Source of the DNA: Nocardia xishanensis NBRC 101358
GTDB lineage: Bacteria > Actinomycetota > Actinomycetes > Mycobacteriales > Mycobacteriaceae
Assembly: GCF_001613365.1 (NCBI RefSeq)
Contig: NZ_BDCF01000009.1
Span: 206,294 to 270,293, forward strand
DNA: 64,000 nt
Direction: 5' to 3'
The translations under genes and the position numbers were made by a program. Positions 35,970 to 48,037 of the stretch are shown here, piece after piece (the stretch's first letter is position 1; each line of letters starts with the position of its first letter). Under the pieces are notes generated by a model that saw only the letters and a program-made list of their open reading frames with translations, ran no database searches and was not told the DNA's origin.

Positions 35970-36631
35970 GTTCACCTCCCTTCGAGCGGATGGTCATCGT
36001 GTCGCCGACCATCTCGAATGGACTTCCGGACCGTCGCGTGGTCGGCGAGCGATCCGGACTCGGGATCCGGCCGGACCGACGTCCGGGTGGGTCGCGAGAA
36101 CCGGCCTTGGATCACGTGTGGGCTTGCCCTCTGGTGAAGCTCTGTGGCGCAACGGAATGTGTGACGCCGTGCTGGTTCTTTCGTAACGCTCGATGCCTCC
36201 CTCGGACGCCGGTTCGTGATGAACTCGGCGGCCGAGGTACGACCGTCGTCAATACTGTCACAATCCGTTATCCGAACGTTACAGATTTCGCGAACCGATG
36301 GAAAGCCCTGAGGGCGTGGGGCAACCAACCCTGGTGAGTGCATATCCGAACCAAGGCGGGCGCCGAGCGGGGCGTCGACGCGCATTGGCACCGCCCGGCC
36401 TTGAGCGCTGGCACTCTCGTGTATAGAGTGCTAGTGGCACTGGTGAACGTGGACGGCCGGGTAACCGTCCGCCCTCCGCATTCGCCGGGTGTCAGCAGTT
36501 GTGACTACTGAGCAGGGGTCCCGGCACCCGCGACGACGGGGCTATGCGCAGGGTCAGCACCGTGACCGAACCGATGGTCCGGGACAACAGTTCCGGACGA
36601 CCGTAAATCCCCTGAAAGTGGAGGGCTCAAC
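35970..36631. other. 662-bp divergent region between the Hsp70-like gene and groES
   Basis: No gene is supported. It holds the groES promoter with CIRCE operator (36401-36434) and about 200 bp of groES leader. The part near the Hsp70-like gene has no clear operator. Confidence 0.6.
36401..36434 (+). promoter_or_regulatory. groES promoter with CIRCE operator
   Basis: CTGGCACTC-N9-GAGTGCTAG (36408-36434) matches the CIRCE consensus TTAGCACTC-N9-GAGTGCTAA, the HrcA repressor site. A TTGAGC hexamer (36401) and TATAGA (36422) could be the -35 and -10 boxes, with the operator covering the -10. So groESL here should be HrcA-controlled and heat-inducible. No HspR (HAIR) site was seen. Confidence 0.88.
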
Positions 36632-38726
<2,095 letters not shown>

Positions 38727-38741
38727 CACGTCGAGCGTGTG

Positions 38742-38776
38742 AAAGGCCCCCGGATGCCCGCATCCGGGGGCCTTTT
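38742..38776 (+). terminator. Intrinsic terminator of groESL
   Basis: A 15-bp perfect stem (AAAGGCCCCCGGATG), four-base loop CCCG, and a right arm ending in TTTT. A textbook intrinsic terminator in a high-GC genome, with A/T runs on both sides so it can work for both strands. Confidence 0.9.
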
Positions 38777-39087
38777 CGTCGATTATGGGAGCCGGTGCGT
38801 TCGGCAAGCCGGAGGGCGGCGGATCGTGAGAGATGACAAATCGTCGGGTCGCTCGCGCGGACGGGACCGGCGCTTCGCATCGCGACGCGGCGGGACACGG
38901 CCCTGTGCCGAGACTTCCAGCGGACGCGACGGTCGCGCGCGTGAGCTCCGGCGGGATGGCGAGCGACCGCGCACGGAAGCTTCGGCGGGATGGCGAAGGG
39001 TCCCTCGGGCGATCGGCGCAGGGCGCGCGAGGTCACCGGAAGACGGTGCCAGGCGCAGCCCTTCGGTGCGCCGGCTAGGGGTGGAGC
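38777..39087. other. 311-bp gap after groEL1
   Basis: No gene or recognisable remnant. In particular no reading frame resembles the membrane and outer domains missing from the adjacent anti-sigma factor. Confidence 0.5.
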
Positions 39088-39339
39088 TCAGGAGGCGACG
39101 GGGGGTTGCTCGGCAGCGATAGCCGCGAGCAACCGGCCGCGAAGCGCGGCGGGCGGCGCGGTGGCCGTTACCGCCGCGAGCGCGGCCAAGGCGTCCTTGG
39201 CCTGCCGCACCTCCGCGATGAACTCGGCGTGTAGCACCGAGTCCTCGCCGTCGAGCAGTTCCTGTACCGCGTGATGGTCTTCGTCGTCGATCGATCCGAG
39301 CGCGACGGTGTGCGCGAGATCGATCTGGGCTTCGTTCAT
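39088..39339 (-). CDS. Minimal anti-sigma factor (RskA N-terminal domain only)
   Basis: 83 residues. MNEAQIDLAHTVALGSIDDE, HAEFIAEVRQAKDALAALAAV and APPAALRGRLLAAI line up with the N-terminal sigma-binding domain of RskA, the anti-SigK protein of M. tuberculosis (recalled sequence). RskA is about 230 residues with a transmembrane helix and outer domain; both are absent here and the protein ends after EQPPVAS. It starts one base after the sigK-like stop, so the pair is co-translated. It should be a soluble sigma antagonist without a membrane signal input. Confidence 0.8.
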   Translation of the reverse strand: MNEAQIDLAHTVALGSIDDEDHHAVQELLDGEDSVLHAEFIAEVRQAKDALAALAAVTATAPPAALRGRLLAAIAAEQPPVAS

Positions 39340-39340
39340 C

Positions 39341-40006
39341 TCACGTCACCCCCAAACTTTTCTTCAGTCGTGTCAATCCATCCCGAATCCGGGACTTGAC
39401 GGTCGGTAACCCTACGCCGAGGTAGTTGGCCACTTCCGCATAGGTTCGGCCGCCGTAGTAGGCCAGCGAGATGGCTTCTCGCTGGGTTTCGGTGAGGCCG
39501 GTGAGTCCTTCGAGGACCGCCTGCTGTTCGAGCCTGCGCTCGACCTCCTCGGTCACCTCGTCGAACTCGTTGCCGAGAACCCTTATCCCGTACGCGACTT
39601 CGCGCTGGGTATGGGCCTGCTCGGCGCGGACCCGGTCGACGGCGCGCCGATGGGCGAGCGTCATCAACCACGTCACCGCCGACCCCTTCGCGGGGTCGAA
39701 ACTGGCTGCGGTACGCCAGAGCTGGAGATACACCTCTTGCGTGGTCTCCTCCGCGTACCCCGGATCGTGTAGCACCCGGAGCACCAGACCGAACACTCGC
39801 GCGCTCGTCCGGTCGTACAGTTCGGCGAAAGCCTTCTGGTCGGCCTGGCCGCAGCGATGCAAGAGAGCGGCTAGTTCGATGCTTTCGGCTGCGCGTGCCG
39901 ACACCGCAGAATCCACACTCGGTGGGAAGGCTTCTCTTCGGAACGAGTCGCCCTCTGCGGCCGACGGCCGCGTTGTCACAACGCTCCATTCTGTGTCATC
40001 GGTCAC
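39341..40006 (-). CDS. sigK: ECF RNA polymerase sigma factor, SigK-like
   Basis: 221 residues. Region 2: QKAFAELYDRTSARVFGLVLRVLHD and EETTQEVYLQLWR. Region 4: LTETQREAISLAYYGGRTYAEVANYLGVGLPTVKSRIRD. These match M. tuberculosis SigK closely (recalled). A non-conserved N-terminal extension of about 45 residues makes the start uncertain: the GTG at 40006 has no good ribosome site, and an internal GTG at 39904 would give the usual SigK length. It is paired with the anti-sigma gene downstream. M. tuberculosis has no sigK at this place between groEL1 and whiB3. Confidence 0.87.
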   Translation of the reverse strand: MTDDTEWSVVTTRPSAAEGDSFRREAFPPSVDSAVSARAAESIELAALLHRCGQADQKAFAELYDRTSARVFGLVLRVLHDPGYAEETTQEVYLQLWRTAASFDPAKGSAVTWLMTLAHRRAVDRVRAEQAHTQREVAYGIRVLGNEFDEVTEEVERRLEQQAVLEGLTGLTETQREAISLAYYGGRTYAEVANYLGVGLPTVKSRIRDGLTRLKKSLGVT

Positions 40007-40375
40007 TACCGTAGCGTGCCGCTATCGCCTCCCTCCAGTGGGGTGCCAGCAAACCGCAAGCAGCTCAGCTACTTTGCGGTGAACTGCCACACGCCGGGCG
40101 AATTCAGATGTGACACGCCAACAGCTACCGCTCGCCACCGGGCCGACAATCGCGCGGCTCCTGCTCGCCGCGACCGCGGATATGGCGGTGGTGACCGCCT
40201 GCTGCCGCGCGTCGGCGTCGGTTCCGAACGGGGACAGCGGTGTGCCATCACGGTTCGGCCGGGATCGTGTATCTGGTGCTTCAGTGGCCGGTTATTTTGC
40301 TAGGCATTCGGCGCGCCGCGCGATACGGATGGGTCGCGGATTCGCGCTCTGGCTGCGGCGACGGCCGGTCGCGGC
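40007..40375. other. 369-bp gap between the whiB3 stop and sigK-like start
   Basis: No gene is supported. A GGAGGGAGG sequence on the minus strand lies about 30 bases before the GTG used for the sigma factor, but no start codon follows it at normal distance. Presumed promoter region of the sigK-like gene. Confidence 0.45.
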
Positions 40376-40669
40376 TCAGACGGCCATACGGCGGCGGTTG
40401 CGCCGCGCGTGCATCTCGCGCTCGGTCTCCGACATGCCGCCCCAGATGCCGTAGGGCTCGCTGACTTTCAGGGCGTGGCTGCGGCACTGCATGAGGACGG
40501 GGCACGCGCGGCAGATCTCCTTGGCGCGCATCTCGCGCGCGGTGCGGGCGCGGCCACGTTCGCCGTCGGGATGGAAGAACACGGCGGAGTCCACGCCTCG
40601 GCAGGAACCGCGCATCTGCCAGTCCCAGACGTCGGCGTTCGGTCCGGGGAGGTGGGTCGGCATGGGCAT
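40376..40669 (-). CDS. whiB3: WhiB-family iron-sulfur regulator WhiB3
   Basis: 97 residues. It has MPMPTHLPGPNADVWDWQ, four cluster cysteines (GSCRG; ICRACPVLMQCR), the GIWGG turn and a basic tail RRNRRRMAV for DNA contact. WhiB3 carries a redox-sensitive 4Fe-4S cluster and binds the primary sigma factor to steer lipid and redox genes. Near identity of the N-terminal half with M. tuberculosis WhiB3 and the same divergent position before Rv3415c and sigD support the name. ATG 40669 has GAGGAG seven bases upstream. Confidence 0.93.
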   Translation of the reverse strand: MPMPTHLPGPNADVWDWQMRGSCRGVDSAVFFHPDGERGRARTAREMRAKEICRACPVLMQCRSHALKVSEPYGIWGGMSETEREMHARRNRRRMAV

Positions 40670-41292
40670 GGTGAACTCCTCGTAATGCGAGCTCGTCGGC
40701 GTTGTCGAGCAGTTGTCTGCAACAGGTGTGGGGGACGCGTGCGATCGGCGGTGTCCCTCGGCTCGCCCTTCCGGTCGCTGCAATTTCGCGCGGCGCCGTC
40801 CGTGGCGATGAGTTACGTTAGGGGTAGCCGCGAAATTCCGTCAATAGTTCGACGCATCGGTTTTCGAAATCTGGCAATGGCGAGATTTAACCTACCCGCT
40901 GTTTACTTTTAACGAGGGTTCCGGTGATACTGTTCGGTTGGCCAGAACGCGGCGGGTAGCCTCCTGTGTCGAGTATGTCATGGTTTCCGCAGGTCGACCG
41001 CCTTTTTTGGGACCGCTCACAGGTTACTGGTCCCATGGGGGACAGGTAACCGGCGTGATGATGGCCACCGTGCGGGCTGTGCGCGAGCACATCCCATATG
41101 GCGGAAACGGGGCGCGGAGGTTAATTGCGCGAAACGCGCGTGAATTTGTGTCGCGGATGATCTCGCAATGGCGAGGCGAGATTTACCTGATGGAAACATG
41201 GTCGGCGTACCAGAAATGCTGGCAGTTAACCAAGTCTCCGAACCGGCTTTACTGCGCGCGGTCGTCGGTCGTGGCCGGGATAGGGTTCGGAC
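40670..41292. other. 623-bp divergent region between whiB3 and the Rv3415c-like gene
   Basis: No gene is supported. It is AT-richer than its surroundings. It contains an imperfect palindrome GGTTACTGGTCCC/GGGACAGGTAACC (41023-41051, two mismatched pairs) and two related motifs, GGCGAGATTTAACCT near 40880 and GGCGAGATTTACCT near 41176. It is a likely regulatory region, with long leaders as is usual for whiB genes. Confidence 0.5.
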
Positions 41293-42150
41293 GTGTTCGC
41301 GCCAGTTCCGACCATGGATGTCCGATATGAAGTCCTCGCTATGGGGGCCTTCGGTGGCCGCCCAGGGCTCGCCGCTGCCGAGTTGCCGACCGCGAAGGAC
41401 GCCCCGAGTTGCTGGCTTCGGGCGGTGATTCTCGGGGGGCAAGGCCGCTACGCCGCCGCCCGCGCGGAATTGTCGGCGGTGCGGCGGCGGACCGCCGATC
41501 CGGTGCTGCTCTCGTTGGCCGCGAGCACCGAGGGCTCGCTGCTGCGTCAACTCGGCTGGCATGCGGCGGCGTCCGGTCCTGACGGACGTGCGGCCGCGCT
41601 GGCGCTGCCGGGAGGTGAACTCGCATCCGTGCCCGCCGGGTCGGCGCCGGACCGCGTCGACGCGGTCTGCGACGCGCTCACCGGCTTGGCCGCCGACGCG
41701 CTCGGCGCGGGCCGCCTCGCATTGGCGCGGCGACTGCTCGACCGGAGCCGCGCCGCGCTGGATCCGGACGGCCTGCGATGGCGGGCATGGATCCGCTGGC
41801 ACTGGGTCAGCGCAGAGACCGCCTTGGCGTCGGGCGCGCCCGGGGAAGCGTTGCCGCACACGCGCGAAGCCCTCGCCATCGCGGAGGTCGCGCCCTCGGT
41901 GCGGCACCGAGTCAAGTCCCGGCTTCTCGTCGCCGCTGCGATGGCCGCGTCGGGTGACGCCGAACATGCCAGGACGCTGGCCGACACAGTCGCCGCCGAA
42001 TGCCGGGAGCACGACCTGCTTCCGTTGCGCTGGGCGTGCGCGATGCTGCGTTCCGGGCTGTCGGATCCCGGCGCCGCGGGCGAGGCGACAGAGTATGCCG
42101 CCGGAATCGCCCGGCGTGGCGGGCGTTTTCGTCCGCACGGCGCCGCGTGA
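41293..42150 (+). CDS. Conserved protein upstream of sigD (Rv3415c-like)
   Basis: 285 residues, helical and Ala-rich, with TPR-like helix pairs (AGRLALARRLLDRSRAALDPDGLRWRAWIRWHWVSAETALA is the centre). No signal peptide or membrane segment. Position and length match M. tuberculosis Rv3415c, of unknown function, always next to sigD. A GTG at 41293 is used; ATG 41314 (MDVRYEVLAMG) is an alternative. Possibly a partner in SigD control, inferred from the conserved neighbourhood only. Confidence 0.82.
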   Translation: MFAPVPTMDVRYEVLAMGAFGGRPGLAAAELPTAKDAPSCWLRAVILGGQGRYAAARAELSAVRRRTADPVLLSLAASTEGSLLRQLGWHAAASGPDGRAAALALPGGELASVPAGSAPDRVDAVCDALTGLAADALGAGRLALARRLLDRSRAALDPDGLRWRAWIRWHWVSAETALASGAPGEALPHTREALAIAEVAPSVRHRVKSRLLVAAAMAASGDAEHARTLADTVAAECREHDLLPLRWACAMLRSGLSDPGAAGEATEYAAGIARRGGRFRPHGAA

Positions 42151-42295
42151 CGGTCGGCGATTCGTTCTCGAGACAAGTGACCATGTTGCTCGGTTCCTCG
42201 TCGGCTATCGCTATTGTTAGATCCGTTCCGCCGCATCCGCGGAAGCACAGGTCATCGGGCCAGTGCCACTTGTAACGCCAGGAATATCTCTGACG

Positions 42296-42874
42296 ATGAC
42301 GCACACGGGCGAAGAGTTGGACCTCGCCGTCGCTGCCGCAGCGCAGGGCGACAGATCCGCTTTAGCTCAGGTACTAGAGCTGATCCGCCCGCTGGTTGTC
42401 CGGTACTGCCGCGCGCGTATCGGCGCGGCGGAGCGTGGACAGCTCTCCGCGGACGACGTTGCGCAGGAGGTATGTCTGGCCGTGATGACAGCCTTGCCCA
42501 GGTATCAGGACCAGGGCAGGCCCTTCATGGCCTTCGTATACGGAATCGCTTCGCACAAGGTCGCCGACGCACACCGCAACGCCGCCCGTAACAAGGCGGA
42601 GGCGATGGCCGAAGTACCAGATGTCATATCCACCGACCAAGGACCGGAGCAGCGAGCTCTCGAATCGGAGACGAGCAGGCAGATGAACCGTTTGCTCGCG
42701 ACACTCCCCGAAAAGCATCGAGAAATCCTGATCCTGCGATTGGTCATGGGTTTGTCAGCGGAAGAAACCGCGGTCGCCGTGGGCAGTACGGCGGGCGCGA
42801 TACGAGTGGCCCAGCACAGGGCACTCGCGAAACTGAAGTCACAAGTGGCGAGGGCAGGTGAAATGTATGGCTAG
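42296..42874 (+). CDS. sigD: ECF RNA polymerase sigma factor SigD
   Basis: 192 residues. Region 2: VVRYCRARIG, LSADDVAQEVCLAVMTALPRY. Region 4: LPEKHREILILRLVMGLSAEETAVAVGSTAGAIRVAQHRAL. Close to M. tuberculosis SigD, which serves the stringent response and is held by RsdA. The ATG at 42296 fits the SigD core; a GTG at 42263 would add 11 residues. The stop overlaps the rsdA start by eight bases. Confidence 0.95.
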   Translation: MTHTGEELDLAVAAAAQGDRSALAQVLELIRPLVVRYCRARIGAAERGQLSADDVAQEVCLAVMTALPRYQDQGRPFMAFVYGIASHKVADAHRNAARNKAEAMAEVPDVISTDQGPEQRALESETSRQMNRLLATLPEKHREILILRLVMGLSAEETAVAVGSTAGAIRVAQHRALAKLKSQVARAGEMYG

Positions 42875-43982
42875 GGATGGCGAGCGCGGTCGGGGTGACT
42901 GGAAGGCGCGACGTGGATCGCGAAATAGCGGTCCCTACGCCGGGGGGACTGGTGACACCGGACCGGTGGACATCGCCGCGGTACGCCGTGACGATGCTCT
43001 GATCGACGCCATCGCCAGCGATGGACCGGTACAGACCGATAGTGCGGAGGAGTTTCAGCTAGCAGCACTGCTGGCCGATTGGCGTGCGGAACTGATTTCG
43101 CCGCCGCTGCCGAGCACACCGGATCTGGACGCGGTCGTTGCCGCGGTCAACCAGGAGATCGGCGCGCGCAAGGTTCGAGTCGGCGCAGTCAACCGTGGCC
43201 GTCTTCGGCTTGTCGGTCCGATCGCGGGAACCGCGGCGGCATTGGCCCTGGTCTTCGGCGGTGTGACAGCGTTCTCCTACAGCGCCGAGCCCGGCGATCC
43301 GCTGTGGCGGGTCAAAGAGGTCGTGTTCAGCGAGCAGGCGCAGACCACCGTGGTGCAGCGAGCGGGCACCGAGCTCGACCAGGCCGAGCAGGCTCTGGCA
43401 CAGCGCAATCCGGCGCAGGCGAGGGCGCTGCTCGAACGCGCGTCGGTGAACGTCGACCAGGTCAGCGACTCGGGCAAGAAGCAGGATCTGGAGGCCGAGT
43501 GGCAGAAGCTGCTCACGCAGCTGCGTGAGCTGTCGCCGGAGGCGGCGGCCGCGCTGGAGCAGGCCACCACCACGAACCAACCGCGGCCGACTGGCTCGCC
43601 CGCTTCCACCACCACGCCGACACAGCCTGCTCGTGAGACGACCACTATCACCAACATGATGGTGCCGCCGGCCTCGGCGACCACGCCGCCTGCCACCGCG
43701 GAGCCGGCCGGACCTACCGGGCCGACCGGAGGTCCGACCGCGCCGCAGACGCAACAGCCGGTGACCACCGTGCCGACCACGCCTGTCGAACAGCCGCCGA
43801 CCCAGGCGCCGCCGCCCACCACGCAGGCGCCGACGACGGGCGGCGGCGTGCCGACCGGCGGAGATACCGAAGCCCCGACCCAGCCTGCGACGAGGTCGCC
43901 GATCCTGGAGGACGGGCCGGGCACGGTGAACGTTCCGACCGTTCCGACCACTCCCTCGGGCGGCCACACTCCGAGCAACTGA
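42867..43982 (+). CDS. rsdA: Anti-sigma-D factor RsdA
   Basis: 371 residues. The N-terminal sigma-binding segment (DIAAVRRDDALIDAIASD, EFQLAALLADWRAEL) is as in RsdA. It is followed by one transmembrane helix (117-138), a coiled-coil DUF5667-like helix pair (AQTTVVQRAGTELDQAEQAL), and a long Pro/Thr-rich outer tail. It holds SigD at the membrane; in M. tuberculosis, release is by ClpP-dependent degradation after signalling. ATG 42867 has AGGTGA upstream and overlaps sigD. Longer than the 299 or so residues of Rv3413c because of the tail. Confidence 0.92.
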   Translation: MARDGERGRGDWKARRGSRNSGPYAGGTGDTGPVDIAAVRRDDALIDAIASDGPVQTDSAEEFQLAALLADWRAELISPPLPSTPDLDAVVAAVNQEIGARKVRVGAVNRGRLRLVGPIAGTAAALALVFGGVTAFSYSAEPGDPLWRVKEVVFSEQAQTTVVQRAGTELDQAEQALAQRNPAQARALLERASVNVDQVSDSGKKQDLEAEWQKLLTQLRELSPEAAAALEQATTTNQPRPTGSPASTTTPTQPARETTTITNMMVPPASATTPPATAEPAGPTGPTGGPTAPQTQQPVTTVPTTPVEQPPTQAPPPTTQAPTTGGGVPTGGDTEAPTQPATRSPILEDGPGTVNVPTVPTTPSGGHTPSN

Positions 43983-44229
43983 GCTCGGGCGTAAGCGAGT
44001 TCATTTTCCAACGGTGACTGCCGGGCGTCCGGCGTGTCGCAGGTTGGAATTACTGTGATCGCGTGTCGCCGATCGTGTGTCGTTCGACACCGAGACGGGG
44101 AGTGCGCGCACGCCGTGCGTCGGCGTGTCGCGGAGGCCGTGAGGGATGTCACCCGAATACGCGCGCGCAGACCGATTGCCGACCAGCGGTCGGCATTTCG
44201 TCGTTTTCGGGTGTCCGGATCGCGCGCGA

Positions 44230-46417
<2,188 letters not shown>

Positions 46418-46801
46418 CCCGATCGACGCGAGCCCCGGTAGCCGAGGACCTGCCATCGCTGGTCCCGCTGCCGGGGGCGGGTGAGCCCCCTGACGAACTC
46501 GGCAGTCGAGTTTCGAACGCCGGCGCTCATCCGGTTTCGGCACGAGGCGCAGGACGCGATTGCGATCCGAGTGGGTACCGCGTGCATGATTAACCTGTTC
46601 GCGAGGCGAAGCGCCTGGACCGGGCGCTCCCTCCCGATCACCCCGAGGGCGAGTCTTACGAGCCCGTTCGCGGCTGTCTCGCTTCCGAGCGGTCGAAGCG
46701 CATGCGACGAAGTCGCGAGTCTCGACCGCTCGGAAGCGAGACATAACAGGCCGCGGACACGCGCGCGCCAGCGCGCAAATAAATACCGAAAGGACAGACA
46801 A
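46418..46801. other. 384-bp spacer between guaB2 and guaB3
   Basis: No gene is supported. It contains the large inverted repeat at 46675-46743 and a GCGCGC hairpin near 46762-46776, then AAAGGA before the guaB3 GTG. Unusually long and structured for two genes of one pathway on one strand. Confidence 0.6.
46675..46743. repeat. 22-bp perfect inverted repeat with nested hairpin
   Basis: The arms 46675-46696 and 46722-46743 are exact reverse complements. The 25-base spacer holds a second hairpin GCGAC-GAA-GTCGC (46704-46716). There is no T-tract, so it is not a plain terminator. It could be a structured RNA element between guaB2 and guaB3, an attenuator, or a remnant of a small mobile element. 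Confidence 0.85.
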
Positions 46802-47962
46802 GTGCGCGACATGGTCGAGATCGGCATGGGCCGGACGGCCCGGCGTACCTACGAACTGGACGACGTCGACATCGTTCCCTCGCGGCGTACCCGCTCGTCG
46901 AAGCAGGTGTCGCTGGCCTGGCAGCTCGACGCCTACCGGTTCGAGATTCCGTTCCTCGCGCACCCGACCGACGCCCTGGTGTCGCCGAGGTTCGCCATCG
47001 AGCTCGGCCGTCTCGGCGGGCTCGGCGTGATCAACGGCGAGGGCCTGTGGGCCAGGCACGCCGATGTCGAGGCGAAGATCGATCAGCTGCTCGAGCTGGT
47101 CGGCAAGGGCGGCTACGAGCGCGCGGTCGGAATGTTGCAGGAACTGCACGCGGCGCCGATGCAGCCGGATCTGCTCGCGGCCGCTGTGGCCGAGGTGCGC
47201 GCGGCGGGCGTGACCGTCGCCGTGCGGGTCAGCCCGCAGAACGCCCGCGCGCTGACGCCCGCACTGTTGCAGGCGGGCATCGATCTGCTCGTCGTGCACG
47301 GCACCATCATTTCCGCCGAGCACGTCGGTGACGGCGAGCCGCTGAACATGAAGACCTTCATCGCGGAGCTGGACGTGCCCGTCGTCGCGGGTGGCGTCAG
47401 CGATCACCGCACCGCGCTGCACCTGATGCGCACCGGCGCCGCCGGCGTGATCGTGGGCTACGGTTCCTACCCCGGCGCGACGACCACCGGCGAGGTGCTC
47501 GGCATCGGGGTGCCGATGGCCACCGCCATCGCCGACGCCGCGGCCGCGCGCCGCGATTACCTGGACGAGACCGGCGGCCGCTACGTGCACGTCATCGCGG
47601 ACGGCGATATCGCCACCTCGGGTCAGCTTGCCAAGGCGATCGCCTGCGGCGCCGACGCCGCCATGCTCGGTGTGCCGCTGGCGCTGGCCGCCGAGGCGCC
47701 CGGCCGCGGCTGGTACTGGCCGTCGGCGGCCGCGCACCCCTCGGTGCCGCGCGGTTCGCTGCTGCACGTGGACGATCCGTGGGATCTCGGCGGCGAGTCC
47801 ACCGAGCAGGTGCGGCCGAGCCTGGAGCGGGTGCTCTTCGGTCCGTCCGACGACCCGTTCGGCTCGCTGAATCTGGTGGGCGGCCTGCGCCGCTCGATGG
47901 CGAAGGCCGGGTACTCGGACCTGAAGGAATTCCAGAAGGTCGGACTCAGCGTTCGCGCCTGA
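46802..47962 (+). CDS. guaB3: GuaB3 family IMP dehydrogenase-related protein
   Basis: 386 residues. It has MVEIGMGRTARRTYELDDVDIVPSRRTRSSK and HPTDALVSPRFAIELGRLGGLGV, ending LRRSMAKAGYSDLKEFQKVGL. It lacks the CBS domains and the IMPDH catalytic Cys loop of guaB2, as in other actinobacterial GuaB3 proteins; recent work gives such proteins a GMP-reductase-type role in some species. The GTG at 46802 has AAAGGA seven bases upstream; ATG 46811 is the alternative. Confidence 0.92.
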   Translation: MRDMVEIGMGRTARRTYELDDVDIVPSRRTRSSKQVSLAWQLDAYRFEIPFLAHPTDALVSPRFAIELGRLGGLGVINGEGLWARHADVEAKIDQLLELVGKGGYERAVGMLQELHAAPMQPDLLAAAVAEVRAAGVTVAVRVSPQNARALTPALLQAGIDLLVVHGTIISAEHVGDGEPLNMKTFIAELDVPVVAGGVSDHRTALHLMRTGAAGVIVGYGSYPGATTTGEVLGIGVPMATAIADAAAARRDYLDETGGRYVHVIADGDIATSGQLAKAIACGADAAMLGVPLALAAEAPGRGWYWPSAAAHPSVPRGSLLHVDDPWDLGGESTEQVRPSLERVLFGPSDDPFGSLNLVGGLRRSMAKAGYSDLKEFQKVGLSVRA

Positions 47963-47973
47963 GGCCGCTCGCC

Positions 47974-48009
47974 GCGAGCCCGCGCCGGATGAATCGGGCG
48001 CGGGCTCGC
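47974..48009. terminator. 13-bp perfect hairpin between converging guaB3 and hydrolase genes
   Basis: GCGAGCCCGCGCC (47974-47986) pairs exactly with 47997-48009 across a ten-base loop. It lies 11 bp after the guaB3 stop and 28 bp from the end of the opposing gene, so it probably serves both strands. Confidence 0.7.
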
Positions 48010-48037
48010 CGCTGCTCGCCGGTCGTCCGCTCCTGCG

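Noticed and set aside
36338..36445. HspR (HAIR) operator beside CIRCE at groES
   Set aside because: No CTTGAGT-N7-ACTCAAG pattern found; only CIRCE is present.
46675..46743. Intrinsic terminator of guaB2
   Set aside because: Very long arms and a 25-base spacer but no T-tract, and more than 250 bp from the stop; kept as an unexplained repeat instead.
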